Source of the DNA: Verrucomicrobiia bacterium
GTDB taxonomy: Bacteria > Verrucomicrobiota > Verrucomicrobiia > Limisphaerales > Pedosphaeraceae
Direction of reading: 5' to 3'
DNA length: 64,000 bases
NCBI GenBank assembly: GCA_036268055.1
Contig: DATAUW010000016.1
Coordinates: 208,558 to 272,557, forward strand
The notes under the pieces are model-generated. The model was not told the origin of the DNA and ran no database searches. It saw only the letters and a program-made list of their open reading frames with translations. Positions within the stretch are counted from its first letter, which is position 1. Each line of letters starts with the position of its first letter. Below are positions 25,504 to 34,131 of the stretch, piece after piece. A program made the position numbers and the translations under genes.

Positions 25504-26109
25504 TCAGGCAACTGCGGCGAAGCACGACAAACGCGGCGCGTTCGTGGCGGGAAAAATAAGTTGGTTGCGATCGAGTTCGACCGTCGTTTGCCGTCCAAGG
25601 AAATTCAAGAGGACGGCGACGCGTGATTGAGCAGGCATGACGCGCGCGACGACAGCTTCGAGGCCGAGGAGCGCGCCGTCTATGATTTGCACCGCGTCTC
25701 CGGGTTTGAGAATGTCTTCAATCACGCGCAGGTCCGCGCCTTCCATCGCTTCGCGCAAATCATGGATGGCCGTCTGCGGAATGCTCGGCCAATATTGACC
25801 AAAATGGACGACGCCACTGACCCCGCGAGTTGCCTGGACATGACGCAGCGAAGCGCGCAAGTCGAACCGGGCGAAAAGGTAATTAGGAAACAAGGCTTCG
25901 GTGACCCACGCGGGACCTTTGCGAGTGGCACGCTGGTAGCGGATGCGCGGCAGAAAAACTTCAACCCCGGCGTCCTGCCGAAGCTGCGCCGCTGCCACGT
26001 GTTCGTGCTTGGGTTGGGTACGCAAGCAAAACCACGCCGGTGTTTGGTCAGGGGCTTCAGAATCCAAAACGGGACGGCTGGTGATATTTTTTTGCGGCCA
26101 AAAATTCAT
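25504..26109 (-). CDS. NusG/RfaH-family transcription antiterminator
   Basis: 201 residues. The NGN domain lies at about 20-125 (WFCLRTQPKHEHVAAAQLRQDAGVEVFLPRI, then FPNYLFARFDL), followed by a KOW domain (LKPGDAVQIIDGALLGLEAVVARVM). It is a specialised paralogue and not housekeeping NusG, because it sits in a polysaccharide-export operon and lacks the secE/rplK neighbours. RfaH-type paralogues bind elongating RNA polymerase and help it read long polysaccharide operons. The 214 bases before it contain two direct ACCGGT-type hexamers (near 26260-26275) but no recognised ops element. Confidence 0.9.
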   Translation of the reverse strand: MNFWPQKNITSRPVLDSEAPDQTPAWFCLRTQPKHEHVAAAQLRQDAGVEVFLPRIRYQRATRKGPAWVTEALFPNYLFARFDLRASLRHVQATRGVSGVVHFGQYWPSIPQTAIHDLREAMEGADLRVIEDILKPGDAVQIIDGALLGLEAVVARVMPAQSRVAVLLNFLGRQTTVELDRNQLIFPATNAPRLSCFAAVA

Positions 26110-26323
26110 CGTGAAATGAAGCTAAACACAAAGGTCTCAACTGTGGTAGGCAAGCGGAAAGACAACGGCTCAATCATTAAGCCATCGAACTTTAATGTGT
26201 TAATGGCTGTGGTGAGGCCAGATAGGAGCGGGCGATTTTTTAGTCTAACAACTGTAAACGACCGGTCACCGGTTTTTAACTTCAGGAAAAAATCGAAGCC
26301 GCCGCGGGTCTGAAAATACGCCG

Positions 26324-26992
26324 TTAATAATTAAATGTCTTGGTTGGAACGTGGACGATGTCGAAGGGTTTCAGAAAAAATGGCTGTTCGTCCTCGCCGC
26401 CCAGAGCATGTTTTAAGTTGAGGTGATAACTTTTTTGTTTGCCGTCTTCGAGACGCACGACCACCACCTGCGAGAGCTTGGCGCGGTTGGGATCAAATCC
26501 GCCGGCTTCCATGATGGCCTCGAGCGCGGTCAATGGCCGTTCCATCGCAATTTTTCCGGGACGGATCACCGCGCCGGAAATGTAAACGCTGTTGCCGGAT
26601 GAAACAACTTTGACAGTAATGATATCATCCTTGACCTGCTGCTTGTAAAGCTTGCTCAAGTCCGTCTCTAACTGAGTGACGGTTTTTCCGGCGGCCTTGA
26701 CGGAGCCGACGTCAGCCAGGTTTACCGAACCATCAATGGTTATTTTTTCGATGGCATTAAAATTCGTTGAATATTGAAACATGATGCTTACGACATCGCC
26801 GGCCTGGAGCGCGTTTGTGGAATAGGGTGAAGGGTGAAAGTCCGGCGGGGCGTTGGTGGTGGCCTCATCGTACGGGCCGGCCGGGTCGGCAAATTTTGCG
26901 GGCGATTGACAACCGGCCAGCAGACACGTCACACATAACAACAACGCGGCGGCGATCACTCGATTTAAAAACGGAAATAATTTCGGGTTCAT
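26324..26992 (-). CDS. Polysaccharide export lipoprotein (Wza/SLBB family)
   Basis: 222 residues from the ATG at 26992. The lipobox is LLAGC, so it is an outer-membrane lipoprotein. The Poly_export domain begins at STNALQAGDVVSIMFQYST and contains LTIDGS-like IDGSVNLADVGSVKAAGKTVTQLE. One SLBB domain follows (VYISGAVIRPGKIAME, ALEAIMEAGGFD). It is shorter than E. coli Wza because it has a single SLBB and no C-terminal amphipathic helix, a form typical of exosortase-linked systems. It presumably forms the periplasmic ring, with the beta-barrel encoded just upstream as the outer-membrane exit. Confidence 0.92.
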   Translation of the reverse strand: MNPKLFPFLNRVIAAALLLCVTCLLAGCQSPAKFADPAGPYDEATTNAPPDFHPSPYSTNALQAGDVVSIMFQYSTNFNAIEKITIDGSVNLADVGSVKAAGKTVTQLETDLSKLYKQQVKDDIITVKVVSSGNSVYISGAVIRPGKIAMERPLTALEAIMEAGGFDPNRAKLSQVVVVRLEDGKQKSYHLNLKHALGGEDEQPFFLKPFDIVHVPTKTFNY

Positions 26993-27157
26993 TAAAGGCA
27001 AATGCCGGGCATGCTCGCCCGGGCGAACTCAACTAGAAAAGCCCGTGGTCAAACTGGCAAGCAGCAAACGGGGGCGAACGTCAAATTTACCTGTCCGTAA
27101 CATTGGAAAAGGTTTCGGCGAGAAAAGCAGGCTGATCCGGCCCGTTTTCACGTTTGA

Positions 27158-28480
27158 TCAAAACGCGTAATCCACTTTGAAGGCCACGGTGTTGTCCTGA
27201 TAGCCGCGACCGGCAAGGTTGGAATCACGCAGATAATAATTATAGTTGAGCGATGCCGTGAGTTTGTCCGTTGCGTGCCAGGTGAACGAGGGGCCGACGG
27301 CGTAGTGATCGTAATTTTCTGTCTGATTAACCAGGAAACCCAGGCCTTCGGCGATCACGATTTCGTTTTGGAAAGTTTGTGTGCCGCGTTCGTAGGCGGC
27401 GTTGATTCCGATGTCGAGAAAGCGTGTCTGAGAATATGTCAGCGAATAGGCCGCAGTCAGTTGGGTGAGAAAATTGCCTCCTTCATTAAGGCCCAAACTT
27501 ACTTCGCGCTGCACGCTTACTTGATGCGAAAGATAATCAGTCAGTTGCTGGTTGAGTTGCGCGCCGGCGTAATAAGAATTCAGACGAGTGCCGGAGTTGC
27601 TGCCAGCACCCGGTTGTGCGTCGAATAAATATATCGTCGGGCCACCGCGCAACGTGGCGCGGATGGCTTCGGTGATTTGCCAGTCGGCAAACGGGCCGAT
27701 GCTGATGCTGGTGTTGCCTGCCTGCGCGGAAATTTCAAACGCGGTGATGCTCGCGCTGGCCTCGAGGCCCGCCTGAGTGTTTTCAGCAAAGCGCCATGCG
27801 CCGCGCGCGAAAAAATATTCGGACGTGCGGTTCAGATAATTGAGCGCGCTCAGGTCGGAAAAATATTCGTCGTGACTGTAACCGGCCTGGAACAGCCACG
27901 CGTCAGGCGTCCAACTGGCGCGGAAACCGGTGACGTTGTCGAACACCGGAAAGGTGGCGAGATCACTCAAGGCGCCCTGCGTGACGACGTCCTCCGTATA
28001 GCTGAATTGATCGTAGAACGTGAGCGTCACGTCTTGCAGAAGGACATTCCACGTGAGCGCGGAAGTGGGCGCGAAGTCAACGCGATCGTTCTGTGAATAT
28101 TTTAAGTAGCGCGAATAGCCGACGCCCGCGTTTAGATCCACTTCGGATTGATCCGTGGCGGCCCAGTGGAAACTGGTGTTGAGGCTCGAATGAAGGATGA
28201 CATCGGCCTGCGGATTGGTTTGCGCGGCATTGATGTTGTCCTCGAATTGAAAGCCGCTATCCACGCTGAGTGAAAACGGCACAGGACCGATGTGCGGCTG
28301 GACCGGCCCTAAATCAACGGCGCGGTTTTGCTGCGTGGCGAGAGTTTGATCGAGCGAAAGGGTGCTACGAAGAGCTTCCTGGGCGGAAGCGCGAAAGGAA
28401 ACGGCCGTTGCGGCCAGGACGCCGCCAATGACTGAGAGAGGATGAACCGGGCGGGAAAAACGTGTTCGGCGGCTCTTCAA
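27158..28480 (-). CDS. Outer-membrane beta-barrel protein of the EPS export operon
   Basis: 440 residues from the TTG at 28480, whose product has a good signal peptide (basic start KSRRTRFSR, hydrophobic core, SFRASAQ cleavage). Frame continues to 28633, but that part does not look like protein. The mature protein is a series of amphipathic strands (VDLNAGVGYSRYLKYS, LTFYDQFSYTEDV, ASITAFEISAQ) and ends KVDYAF with a terminal aromatic, as expected for a barrel. Similar large barrels are found beside exosortase EPS loci. The TTG overlaps the stop of the small gene at 28477-28707 as TTGA, so it is probably translated by coupling. Confidence 0.82.
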   Translation of the reverse strand: MKSRRTRFSRPVHPLSVIGGVLAATAVSFRASAQEALRSTLSLDQTLATQQNRAVDLGPVQPHIGPVPFSLSVDSGFQFEDNINAAQTNPQADVILHSSLNTSFHWAATDQSEVDLNAGVGYSRYLKYSQNDRVDFAPTSALTWNVLLQDVTLTFYDQFSYTEDVVTQGALSDLATFPVFDNVTGFRASWTPDAWLFQAGYSHDEYFSDLSALNYLNRTSEYFFARGAWRFAENTQAGLEASASITAFEISAQAGNTSISIGPFADWQITEAIRATLRGGPTIYLFDAQPGAGSNSGTRLNSYYAGAQLNQQLTDYLSHQVSVQREVSLGLNEGGNFLTQLTAAYSLTYSQTRFLDIGINAAYERGTQTFQNEIVIAEGLGFLVNQTENYDHYAVGPSFTWHATDKLTASLNYNYYLRDSNLAGRGYQDNTVAFKVDYAF

Positions 28481-28707
28481 GCAGGAATGGTCTTTTTTAA
28501 ATATCGTCGCGCGGCCGCGCTTGGAGCTTTCAATAAAATGCGTTCGGAACGCTTGATGAACTTGACCGGCGCAGGCTGCGTTCCGGCGAAAGTTTGAAAA
28601 TATTTTTGACGGCAGGATTTGTTGCCCAAACAAATGCCGCAGACTTTGCTCTGGGCATCGAACTCTTTTCCGAAACAGGGCGCATCTGAGTATTTAGGTT
28701 CACGCAT
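28477..28707 (-). CDS. Small cysteine-motif protein coupled to the export barrel
   Basis: 76 residues. Residues 11-32 have four cysteines in the pattern C-X11-C-X2-C-X5-C (CFGKEFDAQSKVCGICLGNKSC begins at Cys11), a small zinc-ribbon-like or metal-binding arrangement of the CFG...C..C kind also seen in phage and regulatory proteins. The C-terminal half is basic (KFIKRSERILLK, AARRYLKK). Its TGA overlaps the TTG of the barrel gene by the tetranucleotide TTGA, and a GGA-type ribosome site lies before its ATG. I do not recognise the family; a nucleic-acid-binding or regulatory leader protein is a guess. Confidence 0.6.
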   Translation of the reverse strand: MREPKYSDAPCFGKEFDAQSKVCGICLGNKSCRQKYFQTFAGTQPAPVKFIKRSERILLKAPSAAARRYLKKTIPA

Positions 28708-28873
28708 GTTTCCATCGTATGGCCGGACGGAAAAACTGCACGTGACAGATTCAAAACGATTGTGCTCTCAAAAAGGAATTTCCGCTTGCGCGCGTCCGTT
28801 TTTCTAAATGGTTCGGACATGGCGGCGCGGTTTTTTACCGTTGTGAAAAAACCGCGCGACAAAATGGTGCGCG

Positions 28874-30442
28874 TTAAAAGCGCAAAGCGAGATCGAACTG
28901 CAGCAGATTATATTCGTGGATCGCGTTGATCTGCGGAACGTCTTGGTTGCTTCCGCCGGTGCCGAGCTTGTCGTTGATGCGATGTGCGTAACCGTAACGG
29001 ACAGTGCCGATGATATTATCGGTGAAACCGTACGCGAACGCGGCGTACAGACCTTCCATATTTGCGCGGCCTTCGAAGAAGTCGGAGTCGAGCAGGTTGG
29101 GGTCGAGCGCGTATTGTTCGACGTGCTGCCAAAATGCGCGCGCCTCCCAGCCGTGCTTTCGCGAAGTGGTGTTGTACACCATGCCGAGACTGTCTTTGTT
29201 GCCGACGGCCAGACCCACTTGATAGGCGTGGTTGTCGTCTGTCTGGGGCGAGGGAATCGGTGTGATGAACGAGTTGGCGAGCAAAGGAGAATTGAGCGCG
29301 TTGAACGCGGCGGTGGCGCGCGCGGAGCCATCGAGGTTTTGCGCGTAATCACCGAAGAGCCGGATGTCGTGATTTTCCATGTGGTAATTCAATTCCCAGG
29401 GAATTTCGATGATGGACAGGTCATTGATACCAGTTTGATTGGCGGCAAAACCGTCAAACTGCCCGTTAGGAAATCCGCTGAACGACGCGGGCACACCGTT
29501 GACGCCGGCCGATGAGCCTTGGCCGATGAATGTGCCGTTGAAATCCGGCGTGAGAGTGCCCACCGCGCTGTCCTCGCCGTGCGTGGTGTAATTATAAAAC
29601 ACGGGCGCGACCTTGAAGGAGAGTTTCTTGGTGATGTGATAATTGACTCCCGCCTGCCACGCGAGCAGGAATGCGGGATTGGCGGAAGTGTAAGTGATAT
29701 TGAAAAATCCCGGCGATGCGGAAACGGGATTGACGTCCTGATAGATGAATTGACCGAACGTCGCAAATAAATCGGCCTCGCCCACGGTATATTTGAACCG
29801 CTCGGCAACGCCTTCCGGAAGGTAATCGGAGTCCCACACCATCGAAGTGGTGTAAAGCGGATTGGGCATCTTGCCGACCGTGAGGTCAAACCAATTCAAG
29901 CCGCGCCAACCCAAATAAATTTGACCGACATTCAAACCCGCATTGCCTTTTCCAAACGGCCCCTGATAAGGCGAACTGCTGGAGGACGTGCCAAAAGTGA
30001 CCCACGGCGAACGCGGATTGGCGGAAGTCTCGAGGCGGACTCCATAATAAAAATCGTCAAAGGCTTCGCCGCGCACGCCGACGCGCACCGCATAACGAAA
30101 ACGGTCCAGAGCAATCTTGCCGCCCTGGGGATCGTGCGCTTCACGGTCTTCGTAACGCACGCGCAGATCGCCAAAGAGTTCGATGCTCTTGATGCCGGTA
30201 TTGATCTTCCACTTGGAAGATTCCATCACCGGCATGTTGGTCTGGCTGGCATCGGCATCGGCCTTGATAGACTTGGCTTCGTCCTCGGTTAAAATACCTT
30301 TTTTGATCAACGCATTGAGCAGCGGGTCGGAACTCTCCGCGCGGGCGCCACCGGCCAGGAGCAGAGCGGCGAAAATTCCTGTGGTTCGCATCGTCCAGCC
30401 ACTGCACTTTTTCAAAATCGTTTTGTTTGCTTGGCTCTTCAT
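28874..30442 (-). CDS. Putative porin
   Basis: 522 residues. GGGAG lies 8 bases before the ATG at 30442 and fixes the start. The signal peptide ends ARAES, then a short helical segment (LLNALIKKGILTEDEAKSIKAD) typical of verrucomicrobial and planctomycete porins, and a barrel of about 430 residues (SIELFGDLRVRYEDRE, DRFRYAVRVGVRGEA, FDLTVGKMPNP) ending in LLQFDLALRF with terminal Phe. It should be an outer-membrane channel. The substrate cannot be told. A GTNAC-N6-GTNAC element lies 72 bases before the start codon. Confidence 0.88.
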   Translation of the reverse strand: MKSQANKTILKKCSGWTMRTTGIFAALLLAGGARAESSDPLLNALIKKGILTEDEAKSIKADADASQTNMPVMESSKWKINTGIKSIELFGDLRVRYEDREAHDPQGGKIALDRFRYAVRVGVRGEAFDDFYYGVRLETSANPRSPWVTFGTSSSSSPYQGPFGKGNAGLNVGQIYLGWRGLNWFDLTVGKMPNPLYTTSMVWDSDYLPEGVAERFKYTVGEADLFATFGQFIYQDVNPVSASPGFFNITYTSANPAFLLAWQAGVNYHITKKLSFKVAPVFYNYTTHGEDSAVGTLTPDFNGTFIGQGSSAGVNGVPASFSGFPNGQFDGFAANQTGINDLSIIEIPWELNYHMENHDIRLFGDYAQNLDGSARATAAFNALNSPLLANSFITPIPSPQTDDNHAYQVGLAVGNKDSLGMVYNTTSRKHGWEARAFWQHVEQYALDPNLLDSDFFEGRANMEGLYAAFAYGFTDNIIGTVRYGYAHRINDKLGTGGSNQDVPQINAIHEYNLLQFDLALRF

Positions 30443-30513
30443 CAGTTGGTCTCCCGTCAGTTTCGTGAGTCGGCAACGCTAGGAACGCCTTGTGACGGTA
30501 TGGCAGCCATCTT

Positions 30514-30529
30514 GTTACGTTTGGGTGAC
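30514..30529. promoter_or_regulatory. GTNAC-N6-GTNAC element before the porin gene
   Basis: GTTAC GTTTGG GTGAC, embedded in an imperfect palindrome CTTGTTAC...GTGACAAG (30511-30532), 72 bases upstream of the porin ATG. In the gene's direction it reads GTCAC CCAAAC GTAAC, sharing the core CCAAA with the element at 42100. The half-sites repeat every 11 bases, as in PhoB/OmpR-type boxes. Confidence 0.45.
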
Positions 30530-30605
30530 AAGTGGAAAGGAAAAACCAGATTTGCCTATGGAAATTTAAGCGGCTGCGATTAGCAAGCGGGTGCGAGCAT
30601 GGAAA

Positions 30606-31808
30606 TCACCAACGGCGGACGCGATAAAATCGCCCGGCATTGTTGGTTGCCGACGGGTCGGAAAAAGTTTGCAGACCGCCGGTTCCGGCGACCAAAGGCA
30701 GGCCCGTCCATGAAGGTGCGGCAAGCGAAGGAGTATATTCCAGGCGATAAACATGGCCGTTGCGCGTGGGAATCGCGACTGTGAAACCATTGGTCGAAGT
30801 TTGTGGCGTCACAAACTTTGCACTGGTAACGGGCGGCGCGCTGCCGGTGATCACGAGGCTGTTGACGTTGCCACCGGCGATTTGAACGACGTTGGTGAGA
30901 TGGGCAGGCACGATGTTTTGCTGGTTGTCCACATATACATTGGTTCCGGTGCCTGCGCCCCAGGCAACGACCGTGCCGTCACTTTTAAGCGCCAGATTAT
31001 GCCAGCCACCCGAGGCGATCGCGATGACATTACTTAGCTCGGTTGGAACATTCGTCTCGCCATACAGGTTCAATCCCCAAGCCACGATTGAGCCATCCGC
31101 CCGCAACACGACCGTGTGCGCCGCGCCGGCTGAAATGGCCACGACATTGGAGAGGCCCGGTGGCACGGCAAGCTGGCCGCTGTCGCTGCGGCCCCAGGTG
31201 CGGATGGTTCCATCGGCCAAAAGCGCGACGTTGTGCCAGCCACCAGCAGCGATCTGCACCACATTGGAAAGGCCCAGCGGCACGATGGTTTGTCCATAGT
31301 CAGGATCCTGGCCAACATTGGCGACATTCGTGCCCGGTCCCCACACGACGACAGTTCCATCCGATTTCAACGCAAGGCTGTGATAAAATCCACCGGAGAT
31401 TTCCACGACATTCGTCAAGCCAGACGGCACATCAATTTGCCCAAAGGAATCATCACCCACGGCCACAACCGTTCCGTCTGAGAACAAAGCCAGGCTATGT
31501 TGCCGCCCACAGGCGACGGAGATGTAATTCGTATCCTGGAAAAAATCTAAAACCCCAAAACCATCCGTCCCCCAGTCAGCCAGCGTGCCATCGGCATTGA
31601 GGGCGAGACCTTGAAGCAAACCGCCCGCGACCATCACGGCATTGGTGACATCTGCCGGCACGATGGATTGGCCGTAATTATTAATTCCCGAAGTGGTCGT
31701 GCCCGCCCCCCACGCGATGACCGCAGCCCGCGCTCCCGGCATGGCGGCCATCGTCAGGGTTAAAAATAATACGACGCCGCAAAAAAACCTTTGACCGCGA
31801 AAATTCAT
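30606..31808 (-). CDS. Secreted RCC1-repeat protein
   Basis: 400 residues from the ATG at 31808, where a signal peptide (ending PGARA) begins. Six to seven RCC1/BLIP-II-like repeats of about 45 residues follow, with the recurring pattern VQIAAGGWHNVALLADGT and IRTWG or VVAWG, predicting a beta-propeller. The last 70 residues form a separate beta domain ending NNAGRFYRVRRW, related to the end of the protein at 36289. There is no PEP-CTERM. It is probably a surface or extracellular binding protein. Confidence 0.88.
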   Translation of the reverse strand: MNFRGQRFFCGVVLFLTLTMAAMPGARAAVIAWGAGTTTSGINNYGQSIVPADVTNAVMVAGGLLQGLALNADGTLADWGTDGFGVLDFFQDTNYISVACGRQHSLALFSDGTVVAVGDDSFGQIDVPSGLTNVVEISGGFYHSLALKSDGTVVVWGPGTNVANVGQDPDYGQTIVPLGLSNVVQIAAGGWHNVALLADGTIRTWGRSDSGQLAVPPGLSNVVAISAGAAHTVVLRADGSIVAWGLNLYGETNVPTELSNVIAIASGGWHNLALKSDGTVVAWGAGTGTNVYVDNQQNIVPAHLTNVVQIAGGNVNSLVITGSAPPVTSAKFVTPQTSTNGFTVAIPTRNGHVYRLEYTPSLAAPSWTGLPLVAGTGGLQTFSDPSATNNAGRFYRVRRW

Positions 31809-32203
31809 AAATAATCTTTCCAGCTCTGTTAATGCCGAGGGCATTCCGTAAATATTATCGTCGCCCAGCCGCACACAAGATTTTTCATGTTACTTTTCGG
31901 CTACAGAGCAGAAAAACTCGGAACCTCAAAAATTATTTCCCCACCGCGCAAAGATTTTTTCGTTACCATCCTGCGACAACCTGCAACGATTGCGCGCATT
32001 CCCGCGCACTCAAATACATAAGATTCTTTCCATAAGTAACATACATCAAAAATCGTCGGTTCTTAAAACAGACGTCGCGTGTCCTGAAGCAGGAAGCGGT
32101 TGTGGGAACATTCTCCTAAAGTGAGCACCGTTAATCCACAGCACATTGAGTGGCTTAGCACCAAACAACAAACTCGAACTCGGAATCAACAAACCAATAT
32201 AAT
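31809..32203. other. Intergenic region between the RCC1 and PEP-CTERM genes
   Basis: About 395 bases between divergent genes. A weak relative of the GTNAC element (GTTAC-N6-GCTAC, 31889-31904) lies 81 bases before the RCC1 start. A small inverted repeat TGCGCG-N6-CGCGCA is at 31991-32008. The A-rich tract CACCAAACAACAAA (32159-32172) belongs to the leader of the PEP-CTERM gene. No open frame with protein character is seen here. Confidence 0.5.
32159..32172 (+). promoter_or_regulatory. Shared A/C-rich leader element, copy 1
   Basis: CACCAAACAACAAA, identical to 32909-32922 before the next gene. It lies 31 bases before an ATG that has no Shine-Dalgarno (AATATAATATG). It may be an unstructured ribosome or S1 binding segment. 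Confidence 0.4.
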
Positions 32204-32890
32204 ATGAAACAATTCACCAAATTGGCGATGGTTGCCGCCTCGGCCCTCACGGTCGTCGCTTCTGCCAGCGCTGCTACTTACAATGGCGACCTCATCGTCG
32301 GCTTCACCACCGCCAGCGGCAATGACCTCGTTTATGACCTCGGCAGCGAACCCTCGCTGGTCAACGGCGAAACCTGGAACCTCAACTCCCTCCTCGGCAG
32401 CAGCTTGAACACCTCCTCCGTCAACTGGGGTGTCATCGGCAGCAATCCTGTCGGCGGCGTGAATACCACCTTCAGCACCACGGCCAGCATGGACTTGGTT
32501 CCCAACACTGTCCCCCGCACTGGTTATACCGGGATTCGCAACGCTGTCGCTTCTGTCTATAGCTTGATGCCGGCCGCCGGCCAGGGCAACTCCGAGATGA
32601 TCGCTGCCACGGGCACGACCAGTTGGAATACCGAAACTCTCAACCCGCAGATCCCGGGCGACTACAAAAACGCCTATGGCGATCCCAACAGCGTCGGTTA
32701 CACCACCGAAGTTCTTTGGGGCGCGGATAATGCCAGCGATGCTCCCGTCCAAATCGGCACCTTCTCCTTCGACAACACCGGCACGCTGACCTTTGATTCG
32801 GTCTCCGTTCCTGAACCTTCCACCTACGGTCTGTTCGCGGGCGTCGGCCTCCTGGCTATCTCGCTCCGCCGCCAGTTTGCCAAAGCTTAA
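32204..32890 (+). CDS. PEP-CTERM sorting domain protein
   Basis: 228 residues. The signal peptide ends SASAAT. A domain of about 175 residues starts YNGDLIVGFTTASGNDLVYDLG and is shared with the protein at 36289. The C-terminus is a complete PEP-CTERM signal: VPEPSTYGLFAGVG (PEP motif), a hydrophobic helix, then the basic end RRQFAKA. An exosortase, such as that encoded at 62610, should cleave at PEP and transfer the protein to the cell surface or EPS. It has an A-rich leader without Shine-Dalgarno and codon use biased to C-ending codons, which suggests strong expression. Confidence 0.93.
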   Translation: MKQFTKLAMVAASALTVVASASAATYNGDLIVGFTTASGNDLVYDLGSEPSLVNGETWNLNSLLGSSLNTSSVNWGVIGSNPVGGVNTTFSTTASMDLVPNTVPRTGYTGIRNAVASVYSLMPAAGQGNSEMIAATGTTSWNTETLNPQIPGDYKNAYGDPNSVGYTTEVLWGADNASDAPVQIGTFSFDNTGTLTFDSVSVPEPSTYGLFAGVGLLAISLRRQFAKA

Positions 32891-32908
32891 TCGTTTTACC
32901 TCACTCAA

Positions 32909-32922
32909 CACCAAACAACAAA
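32909..32922 (+). promoter_or_regulatory. Shared A/C-rich leader element, copy 2
   Basis: CACCAAACAACAAA, identical to copy 1 at 32159, followed by A/T-only bases to the ATG at 32935. It lies in the 44-base gap after the PEP-CTERM gene. Confidence 0.4.
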
Positions 32923-32934
32923 AAATAAATAAAA

Positions 32935-34110
32935 ATGAAAATCAATAAATTCGCTCTTGCTATGGCACTCGGAATGAGTGCGGTCACCCTGGCCAGCGCT
33001 CAGACGGTTTATCTCACCGGTTCCACGGCTTTCCGCGGAAACGTGTTCACCGCTCTGTCCACCGACAACATTGTGTTCCATCCGGCTCCTGCGGTCACCA
33101 CCTACGGCGGCAAAGGCAGCGGCTCGACCTTCATGGCGTTCGTCGGCACCCCCAAGGGCGGCAGCGGAACCTTGACGGTTCTCTGCGACTGGTCTGGCTC
33201 GGAAGCGGGCATCTCGGACGTCGCCACTCCTGGCGGCGCTTCCGAAGCATTCCCCAACCCTCCTTATGACGGCCTGAACGACGCCGGCAATCCTACCACC
33301 TTCACCCACGCTGTTGATATCGCGATGGCGGACAACAACACTCAGTTCTCCCGCATCTACGGCTTCCTCCCGAATCCTCCCGCCGCTCTCACCAGCAAGA
33401 CTGAAGTCGGCATTGTGACCTTCAAATGGGTGCGCAATAAAGGCCTCTGGACCGGCAGCAACGTGACGGATTCCCAAATCCGCCAGGCCCTGAATCTCGG
33501 CGGCGTGCAAGCTGTGTTCTCCGGCAATTCCGCGGACAACAACAACTTCGTGTATGTCTCCGGCCGTGACAACTCGTCGGGAACCCGCGTCAATGCCTTC
33601 GGTAACACCGAATTCGGCATTTTCGGTGTCCCTTCGCAGATTGAAATCAGCACCGGCGGCGCCATGCAGGACCTCAATCCCCCGAATGGCACTTACTTCG
33701 GTGACTTCGGCTTCAGCAGCGGCGGAACCTTGGCTGGCACGATGGGCGCTGACACGACCACCGCGACCGACCAGATCTTCGGTGGCACGGGCTTCTCGGT
33801 CATCGCTTACCTCGGTGTGAGTGATGCCGCCACGGCCCTTACCGCTGGCGCAACGGAATTGTCCTACAACGGCGTTCCCTTCAGCGTGGCGAATGTCGAA
33901 GAAGGAACCTACACCTTCTGGGGCAACGAATACATCTGCGAAAAGAACGGCGCGGTCGCTCCTGCTACCACCGTTTTCAGTCAGTTGGCTGGCGCTACCG
34001 GCATCGCTTCCACCATCCCGGTCGGCGGTGGCTCGACCCCAAGCGCTCTGCGTTTGACGGACATGCACACCAGCCGCCCTGGCCCGACGGGCGATCCTGC
34101 TCACAACTAA
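32935..34110 (+). CDS. Secreted PstS-like substrate-binding protein
   Basis: 391 residues. The signal peptide ends LASAQ. The mature start VYLTGSTAFRGNVFTAL and the middle YVSGRDNSSGTRVNAF match the two hallmark loops of PstS-type phosphate-binding proteins (GSTA near the N-terminus and a R-D/E-x-SGT loop). The spacing between is enlarged and the order of other core strands is loose, so it is a distant family member. No ABC transporter genes are adjacent and no PEP-CTERM is present. It shares a leader element with the PEP-CTERM gene 44 bases upstream, is probably cotranscribed with it, and is closed by a terminator at 34132. Confidence 0.7.
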   Translation: MKINKFALAMALGMSAVTLASAQTVYLTGSTAFRGNVFTALSTDNIVFHPAPAVTTYGGKGSGSTFMAFVGTPKGGSGTLTVLCDWSGSEAGISDVATPGGASEAFPNPPYDGLNDAGNPTTFTHAVDIAMADNNTQFSRIYGFLPNPPAALTSKTEVGIVTFKWVRNKGLWTGSNVTDSQIRQALNLGGVQAVFSGNSADNNNFVYVSGRDNSSGTRVNAFGNTEFGIFGVPSQIEISTGGAMQDLNPPNGTYFGDFGFSSGGTLAGTMGADTTTATDQIFGGTGFSVIAYLGVSDAATALTAGATELSYNGVPFSVANVEEGTYTFWGNEYICEKNGAVAPATTVFSQLAGATGIASTIPVGGGSTPSALRLTDMHTSRPGPTGDPAHN

Positions 34111-34131
34111 TTTAGTTAGTTGTCTGTTCCA

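Noticed and set aside
28530..28862. Open frame of 110 codons before the export barrel
   Set aside because: It overlaps the four-cysteine small gene in another frame, is Ser/Arg-rich without motif, and is not positioned for coupling.
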